Positions 56,450 to 64,000 of a stretch of DNA of 64,000 nucleotides are shown piece by piece; position 1 is the stretch's first letter; each line of letters begins with the position of its first letter. A model generated the notes under the pieces. It was not told the origin of the DNA. It worked only from the letters and a program-made list of their open reading frames with translations, and ran no database searches. Both the position numbers and the translations under genes were made by a program. Where the stretch lies: the NCBI GenBank assembly GCA_029204045.2, contig CM055067.1, positions 23,758,838-23,822,837 of the forward strand, in the 5' to 3' direction. The stretch comes from Tillandsia leiboldiana. Its lineage: Eukaryota > Streptophyta > Magnoliopsida > Poales > Bromeliaceae.

Positions 56450-57252
56450 CTCAATATTGAGCTCGTCCTCTCCCTCAACGTCCTCAGCCAGGTCCACGTC
56501 CACGCCCACGATAAATATCAAGCTCAATAATAGATATATCATCAAGTGGCTTGATGTCTGCCATCTGATCAAGATTTTCTATAATAGTACCCTCATGATT
56601 CTCAGGAATCTCCTGAATGATCTTGTGGCAGTAGTTGGTCATCCTCGAAAGCGGCTTCTGTAGATGCTGGTAAGTGCTGCGATGATGACGAGGCATGACG
56701 ACATGAATACATCGAAGTAAAATAACTACATGATACTAGCGGCGAAAGCGACTCTGATATGGAAGGAAATGTCGTAGGGGCCGAATAAGAGGAGATGGAG
56801 ATCATAGCGCGTGATGGCCCGATATTAAAGGAGGTCAAATAATAAATGGAATTAAATTATATTTTTAGTGATAAAAAAATGAGACACTTAATTAGTTAGT
56901 TAATTTGAATTGCGACACTTATTTATAAAAATGTATAAAATGACCTTAAAAAATTATAATAAAATGATAGTACGTACCTAACGACTCAATGTCGACAGAG
57001 AACGTCGCATATGATGACCTGATGTCGATGCATGGGTATGATCTTGACCCCCTGAATCTCTGATAGTAGGTAGAATAGGTATATTTTCTAATACCATATC
57101 AATATGCGAACAGATATCAGTTAGAGTCTCTAATATCGTAGAAGTCGCAGGAGAATCATCAACTAGTTGCCTTATATTGTAGTTCATCTATATAATGCGT
57201 CGACCTGCATTTTAAAATACAAATTAAATTTATATAAAATTTAAAATACATG

Positions 57253-57333
<81 letters not shown>

Positions 57334-57970
57334 CATGTCACTTCTCTCTCGATATGCCCATAAGGCTGGAAAGTCACCGAAGGACGCTGACTGGACGAGA
57401 TATCTATATTCTTGTTATCGTCCAATACCACTGCATATAAATAGAGACTACTTGTATCGGGTGGGTCACCACCAGTAATCGGGAGCTGATCGAAAATATT
57501 TTGTAATCTCTCAGACCATCTCTCAATGTGTACATCGTGAAAGGCGACCCAATACTCATTCGGACGCCCTCGTGATGTCACGCGACGGATGATCTCCACA
57601 TTAATTGGTATATACTGGAGAAGACCAAACTATCGTAGGACTCAATCTGGTACATGCATCTCTATAATATGAAAGCAAATCAATGTAGTCCTTTATCACC
57701 AAACTTGCGAGCCCTGTGCACAGAAGCCCGGTAATGCTGCTATAATAGAATCGGTGTACGACCTCCATATAATCTGTTAATAAGTCGAAATGATTAGTTA
57801 ATATAAAAGTGGTTTAGAAAAAATATTTGTAAAGTTTTGAATAAAACATGCATGTACGTACATGGGATTCTCTCTGTTGATCTAGCTCATCTCGGTAAAA
57901 CTCAATATCAATAGTCTTGACATTAGCTTCAAATTGCAATCCACCGGCGTTGGCTGCCCATCTAAATTAT
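56450..57970 (-). pseudogene. Plant mobile domain (MAIN-like) protein, decayed
   Basis: Reading leftwards from 57,970 the minus strand gives ANAGGLQFEA, DIEFYRDELDQQRESH, an intron-like step, then IIWRSYTDSIIAALPGFC, a frameshift with stops (about 57,600-57,700) over an ICFHIIEMHVPD-like segment, then EIIRRVTSRGRPNEYWVAF. A tail with LVDDSPATSTILETLTDIC (57,000-57,190) and a RGRGRGPG end (about 56,490) follow in separate pieces. The YRDxLDxQR...IWxPY...PxxC pattern is that of the plant mobile domain found in MAIN/MAIL proteins and in some MULEs and Gypsy elements. Frameshifts and stops show it is not functional. Exon limits are approximate. Confidence 0.65.
57253..57332. repeat. AT dinucleotide microsatellite
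   Basis: About 40 uninterrupted AT/TA dinucleotides between two coding pieces of the plant-mobile-domain pseudogene, in what would be an intron. It is likely to vary in length between individuals. Confidence 0.95.
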
Positions 57971-58050
57971 AATATATATATATATATTAGTTGCAATTAC
58001 ATTTAAAACACAATAATTATCAAATATATATGTCATACCGGCAACCAAGA

Positions 58051-58191
58051 TGTCATGCCCCGGGGACGAACTGCGACCCGGGCTCGCCAACAGATCCGCC
58101 ACCTATACGGAAAACCCCACATAGGTGAAGCGTCCAACCTGCAAAGATAAAACTATAGCTAAACGGATATCAAAGCTGTAAAGAAAACTGC
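58051..58191 (-). repeat. Terminal 141 bp of an inverted Gypsy LTR
   Basis: Begins TGTCATGCCCCGGGG and runs through GCGACCCGGGCTCGCCAACA, the reverse of the right end of the long-LTR family. It ends where a plus-strand LTR starts (TGTGAGGACCC at 58,192), so the plus-strand element appears inserted in it. Confidence 0.8.
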
Positions 58192-60125
58192 TGTGAGGAC
58201 CCGGATCCCCGCGATAGGATTACTATTTGATCAGCAACTTCTGGAGGCTTATGTTGAGTGGTGGAGGTGTTTGTGCGCGTATCGGACTCAAGAAATGAAC
58301 TCAGTGTGCAAAAACGATCACGAGTGTATTCAGATGCCCCGTCAAATTTTAGAAGTGGTTCTGCGCGAAACAGACATCGGATTTGGATTCAGCGTGAAAA
58401 AACGATGGAAATCGACTACTTGGTTGTATTTTTCTGAGTCCGGACGCCCAAAAAGGGATACCCGGAAGATTTCAGTGTTTTCGGGTGCACGGTGGACCGG
58501 TGGACCGAGGGTGTGCCACGTGGCGGCTTCCCATCGGTGCCGTACGCCACGTGGTGGAGCTGGAGGTGCGGCGCAGTGGGCTCGGCCCACGGGAGCAGGC
58601 GCGGGCAGCGCGCGGGCCGGGCAGGCGCGCGGGCTGGCGCGATGCAGCGGGGTGGGTGTGCCACGTGGCGGATCCCCATTGGCAGGCTTTGGACGCGTGG
58701 CAGCGGTGGAGTGGCTAGTGCAGGGAGGCGTGGTCCACGGAGCAGAGAGGTGGCGCCTCGGGCTGCGTGCACGGCAGGGTGGCAGGCGGCTGGCGCAGGC
58801 GCACACATTGGCGCGGAGACTGAGGCATTGACACGAGGGAGGAGCGGGTGGGCGCGCCACGTGTCGGCGTGTGGTTGGCTGGCGCCAACCACCCGCGCGG
58901 TGGGCGCGGGCCACGCGGCGCGGCGCGGGCGGCCCAGTTGTTGTTTGCTGTTATGGGGTGACGTGTCGCGAGGAGGGAGTTTCGGGCTCTCCTCGCAGGC
59001 GACCCTTCAGAGGATTCGGGCGCCCGAATTTGGTCCGAGCGCTCGAATCTGGGGACTTTTTGGGCATTTTGGATTTTGTTGGGCTGGCCTATAAATAAGC
59101 CCAGTACTGCTTCGTTGCTGGGTTTTCTGGCCAGTTTCTCGCAAAGGCTTCTACAGGAGACTTCATCCTCTACCAGTGCTGCATCTTGGGGAGGAATTCT
59201 GGGTTTTTTGGAGGCCGCGGCATCGGCGTTTTCTGTGACGCGGCGCACTTCGACGCTCCTTCGTTTTTGGCTTCTACCGTCGCATTTCAGTGCGCGAGGA
59301 CCACTAAGCTACACCAATAGAGTTTTGAGCCGGTTTTTGCGGCAGCGCGTTCATGAGAGGTACGCCTTTGATTTCCGTGTTGGTCACTTTGCTCCGTTTT
59401 GAGTTTTTGGTGGTGTTCCCAAGGCATCTTATGACCCCCTTGTACTGCTACGAGGTATAGGACAGCGGTGGAGTATTGTTGGGATTTCTCGGCCTACGGG
59501 CATCGGAACGGGACGTGTGAGGACTCGATCGGCATCTACGCTTTGAGAGGAACGCGACCATATTTTTATTAGAATTTTTAGAGGAATCTTCAAAGGTGAT
59601 ATTTAAGCTTCTTTGGGACTTTTTTTCGCAGATTTGCGTGTTATGGGGAGTTTCGGCTTACCGAGTTGTTCTATTTGTATCTTGGCCTACAGGTGTCGGA
59701 ACGAGGAGTATAAATAGTCGATTTGCATCTACTCGTCGCAAGAATCGCAACCGTAATTTTTCTGGATTTTTCGGAGGATTGCACGCAGGTGAAAAGTCCC
59801 CTTCTTTGTGCTGGACTGTAAAAACAGCAAGTGTTGTTGGGTTGTATTTGTGGAGTTATTTATTATGTTGTTGTCTGTGTTGTTGGTTGGAGCAGAGGCT
59901 TGTGCGACCGAGTATCGAGGGTGCGGTTTGGATAGCGAGTGGCTTCGCACTTCACCGACTTCGGCTTTGCCTGCGTAAAGCGATTCAGGTGGGTTGCTTC
60001 GTCTCCAGAACCAGTGGACGGTTCTCTAATTTTATCTGTTAGAATGCATGCATGTTTAGGGTACAATTTATGTGATTGAGGGATAAGTTTAGTAATGGTA
60101 ATTGTATAAGGAATTGCATGATCGT
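58192..60125 (+). repeat. Plus-strand Gypsy LTR, 5' half
   Basis: Starts TGTGAGGACCC and shows the layout of the long-LTR family. U3 is GC-rich with GCCACGTGGC at 58,515-58,524 and 58,660-58,669 and ACGTG relatives at 58,546 and 58,856. A TATAAATA box lies at 59,090-59,097 and TTTTACAGGTG-like blocks follow. It breaks off around 60,125 in mid-LTR, where the sequence turns to the inverted strand. The sequence is diverged from LTR1, so it is a separate subfamily. Confidence 0.78.
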
Positions 60126-63070
60126 CCGTGACTGCCAAAACTGGCCCAGCCAGAGGGACTACATCCGTGACTGCCAAAAAAAGGCCCAGCCAGAGGGACA
60201 GCATCGACAAGTCGCGATACAAATTAAAGTAACAGGCCCACTCCGGACGGGGCACTCGAGGGGCGCGACACCACCGAGGAAAAAGGTATCCGCGCATCTC
60301 TGTCGAGCTCAAAGTGGCTCATGCAGGCTATAATCAAAATCCATGCTCACTCTCAGAACGGAAGGACTCAAGATCCTCAAACATCTCGCACGACGGTCGG
60401 AGTACTCTCGACGACTCAGCTAACCAGCTCTCACGAATCTCGAGACACTAACGAACTCAACCAACTCGTGCCACATAACACACTGGCTGGAGATACTCCA
60501 CAGCCGGGACCACCGGTGATCCAAACGACTCCCAAAACGAAACACCCAACTCGCCACGCTAAACACACAGGCTGGAGGTACTCCACAGTCGGGATCGACC
60601 CACAACTCAGGGCTAACAAAACTGGTCGGACGACACTCAACGACCCGGGACCACCGTCAACCCCAACGGTTCCCAACAACACTAGCACAGGTCTAAACTC
60701 AGCTACAAGCCTCCACTCAGCCCCCAGGCACGAGTGCAACAATGTCCCACAATAACCTGACTACTCGGCCCACTACCCGGGCGAGAAAAATCTATGTCCA
60801 GGAAAAGATGCAAAGTGTGGGATATATAAAGCATAAAAGAACCTAGCCCAAGTGAAGGTTCTCTACTAGTCTGGTTAAACATGCATCATATGACGGGGTG
60901 CTAGGTCAAGTTCCAATAATAGCATTTAGATAAACTGAACATAAATAGGGAACACTAACAGATATGATCACCAAAAATCAAATCCAATAAGCCTCATCTC
61001 CCTAAACATGCTCTCAACTAGCATAGGTGAATAAACTATTAAATATATAATATCTCGAAGGTACCCAACATGTACAATAAATCATGTAAGCCTCAATCCA
61101 CATGAACTATATCATTCTTATGTTTACATTTCAATCTTATAGGTTGTACATTAAATTGTGCATGCTATCCATCACATAATATAACATTCCCTTAGGTAAG
61201 ATTTCATTGATCATAATCATGGATATCTAAATCTTGCGAGTTTCATCAGGCATAACATGAATATCATATCTTGCAATTCCTCAAACAAATACCATTTACC
61301 AAGCTCACCTCACAACAACATATAGGTACACTAAACGTGCATGCAATCTAACAAATAGAATTAGAGAACCGTTCACCGGTTCTGGAGACGAAGCAACCCA
61401 CCTAAAACGCTTTCTGCGGGCAAAGCCGAAGTCGGTGAAGTACGCAGTCACTCCCTAACAAAATCCGCCGAGCAGCACTCTCGATACACAGTCGCACAAG
61501 CCTCAGCTTAACAAACAACACAACCAATTACAACACGATCAATACCCCACAACACCCAAATAGCACATGCTGTTTTTACAAACTAGCAGAGAAGAGGGGG
61601 ATTTTCACCTGCATTATGTCCTCAGAAAAATCCAAAAAATCACCGTTGTGATCCTCGCGACGAGTAGATACAAATCGAATACTTAAACACCTTATTCCGA
61701 CACCTGTAGGCCAAGAAACAATTAGAACATTGCCGAAAGCCAAAACCTTCATGAACACAAGCCTGCAGAAAATCAGTCCCAAAGAAGCTCAATTATCACC
61801 TTCGAAGAGTCCTCCAAAAATTCCGATAAAAATATGGGTGCATTCCTCTCGAAGCGTAGATATCAATCGAGTCCTTAAACGTCTCATTCCGATGCCCGTA
61901 GACCGAGAAAATCCAACAATACTCCACCGCTGTCCCAAAACTCACAGCAGTACAAGGGGTCAAAGTTTGCCTCGGGAACTATGCCAAGAACTCAAAGGCC
62001 AACCTCTCGTGAATCCAACGCCACAAAAATTGTCCAAAAATACCATTGGAGTAGCTCTGTGGACCCCGTGGACAGAAATGCGACGATAACGGGCCACCAA
62101 CGGAAGAACATCGCTCTGCGCTAATATGCCGAAGTCGTCGATGCCGCTGCCTCCAAAAATTCCGAGCTTCCTTCACAAGATCCAGCACAGGATGATGATC
62201 AAGTTTGCAAGAGGGCTCATTCGCATTTGGGCTCGAGGAAAAGCCCAAAACCGAAGAGCAAATGGCCTATTTATAGGCTTTTCCCAAAAAAAAACCAAAT
62301 AGGCTTTTGGGCCCAATTTCCGGGAGTCCGCGAGCTTTCGAGCGGCTACAGTGCTGGGCCGGCCCAACACTGTGCGCGCCCAAAATGCTGAGGAGCCGCC
62401 ACGTGTCCCTTCCGCGTCCCGTGCGCCCGGCGCACGCGCGCCCGCCAATTACGGCGCGCCACGTGGCCGCGAGGTCCACGGCGGGGACCGTGGGCCGCGG
62501 TTCACGGCGGGCCGCCCGGGTCACTGCGCCCGCCAATGAGCGGGCGACACGTGGTCCGACGGGGTCCACCGTGCGCCGCGCCCGGTGCGGTCCACGTGCT
62601 ATCGTGCGTGCGTTGACCGCCCAATCAGCGCGCGACACGTGGCTTTTCCAACGTTGGTTTGTCCCGGTGCACGCCAAAATCCATGGACCTGCCCGCCGCC
62701 GCTCAAGCACCTGCCCGCGCCCGCTCCACCGCGCTCCGCCGCTGCCCGTCGCCGCCGGCGCTGCCCCCCGGCCGCCGGAACAGTACTCCACGCCTCGAAA
62801 TCTGTGTTTTGGCATCCGGGCTCCGAAAAATACAAGTAAATATTCCATTTTCATCATTTTCGCGCGCTGAGTCCAAATCCGATGTCCGTTTTGCTAAATT
62901 CCACTTCTAAAATTTCCCAAAGGCATCCGGATAGGTATTTTTAATCCGAATTTCGCACTGGGTCTAATCTTGAAGTCCGATTTGCGCGCAACCATCTCTA
63001 ACCCACAACACGGGCCTCCAGAAGCTGCTGATCGAATAGTAATCCTCTTGCGGGGATTCGGGTCCTCACA
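60126..63070 (-). repeat. Inverted Gypsy LTR (lacking its terminal part)
   Basis: The reverse complement runs from the TGTGAGGACC start (63,070) through U3 with G-boxes (62,398-62,407, 62,458-62,467 and others), a TATAAATA box (62,268-62,275) and the middle of the LTR to a point about 800 bases from the expected LTR end. The left junction is near 60,125 next to a short local duplication of CCGTGACTGCC...CCAGCCAGAGGGAC (60,125-60,210). A polypurine tract lies just outside its start. Confidence 0.8.
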
Positions 63071-63522
63071 TCCTCCCCTACTAAAAGAAAGTTTCGTCCT
63101 CGAAACTAACACAACTCAAGCAGGAGTCACAAATACCACGGGTAGGTACTCAACATCACCGTCTCCAGCTCCTAAGTCACAACTCACTCCTCGTGATTAC
63201 TCCTCAACGGCAACAATAACCGGTACGGCATGGTCCGATTGCGCAATTCTCTCAACTCACGAGCCACAATTCGCAACGGGCGTCCCTCGTACTCCAAACA
63301 CTCACAGATCTCAAATGGGGCGAGTCAATCACGGGCGAGGGATCCAAAAGTATAACACTACTGAGCTGATACGTGGAAAAACCTCAAGGACTCCAATCAA
63401 AAGGCTGGGGGAAAAAGAAAGAACAACCAGTGTAGCACGCACCAAAACCACTCCTTGGTGCCAACTCAACCAGGACGACCCGAAACACACCCACACGATC
63501 ATCCAAGGGGAAAGAAGCCCTA
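63071..63522 (-). mobile_element. Short 3' internal remnant of the inverted Gypsy element
   Basis: Begins with the reversed polypurine tract (TCCTCCCCTACTAAAAG) and the reversed GGACGAAAC motif. It then matches in reverse the last 450 bases of the internal region before 6356. No primer site precedes the next LTR, so most of the internal region is deleted or another element lies here. Confidence 0.7.
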
Positions 63523-64000
63523 TGTCATGCCCCGGGGTCGAAACTGCGACCCGGGCTCGCCAACAGATCCGCCGCCTATGCAAAACCCCGCATAGGCGAA
63601 ACGTCCAACCTGCAAGAAAAGTACTACAGCTAACAGATATCAGAGCTATAAATAAAAATCTGTTGTAAAACTAAAATCAACCACTGTACAACTGAAAATA
63701 ATACAACAATGTCAATCTCCCAAAAATGATAATCATACAATATCCTCAGATACAAAACCCAGAACTCAACAGGGAGGTATCTCCAATAAATACATCAGTG
63801 TACAGGCTCTCAATACATAACATATCCTCACTACATCAGTCTCTCAAAAGAGGAAAATAAAATAACTAATCTACTGAAGATCTCCTCTGAAGGGGTACCG
63901 CTACTCTCCAACGACGGGTAGGGATCTATCTCGCGACTCCCTCGCCTCGATTAACACCCGCAGAATCAGCAACACCCGTTAAGACTCTGCAAAACAAAGG
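63523..64000 (-). repeat. Further inverted Gypsy LTR, running off the window
   Basis: Starts TGTCATGCCCCGGGGTCG, the reversed LTR terminus, and follows the last 480 bases of LTR1 in reverse (TGCAAGAAAAGTACTACAGC, then TATCCTCA... and TCTCTCAAAAGAGGA). It is closer to LTR1 than the piece at 58,051. It continues beyond the window. Confidence 0.82.

Overview
The window is nuclear DNA from a flowering plant. The evidence is two intron-containing plant genes (a chloroplast PPR-SMR protein and the N-glycosylation enzyme ALG2) set in dense LTR retrotransposons and Harbinger-type MITEs. The very GC-rich first exon of the PPR gene followed by a balanced second exon is typical of commelinid monocots (grasses, pineapple and relatives); the species cannot be fixed by reading alone.

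Layout. 1-12,096: a non-autonomous Ty3/gypsy element with unusually long LTRs (about 3.87 kb) and a decayed internal region, whose second LTR is interrupted by an inverted LTR of a related element. 12,097-12,196: a 100-N scaffold gap. 12,198-29,682: nested retrotransposons. Sirevirus-like Copia A sits in a chromodomain Gypsy (B), which sits in the gag of an inverted Sirevirus copy (B), which sits in the LTR of a further Gypsy (C). The left halves of the outer elements are not seen and would lie beyond the gap. 29,984-36,871: three PIF/Harbinger elements end to end, one carrying a decayed DDE transposase. 37,017-39,943: the PPR-SMR gene (two exons). 40,083-42,730: three more Harbinger/MITE elements end to end. 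42,731-45,363: AT-rich repeats and two palindromic MITEs. 45,364-53,620 (minus): a complete eight-exon ALG2 gene, 408 codons, with transposon remnants in its introns. 54,099-55,733: a Mutator-like element with long inverted repeats and a perfect 9-bp target duplication. 55,790-56,235: a hairpin minisatellite. 56,450-57,970 (minus): a decayed plant-mobile-domain gene. 58,051-64,000: rearranged, partly inverted long-LTR Gypsy pieces.

Only two host genes look functional. PPR-SMR is expected to act on chloroplast RNA. ALG2 acts early in dolichol-linked oligosaccharide synthesis at the ER. They are not functionally linked; they form a small gene island in repeats. The most interesting structure is in the mobile DNA: a promoter-like module inside the Sirevirus upstream of its env-like ORF, two Harbinger concatemers bracketing the PPR gene with parent and deletion-derivative pairs visible together, a palindromic MITE with a visible empty site, G-box clusters shared by diverged LTRs, and inverted LTR pairs that could make hairpin RNA.
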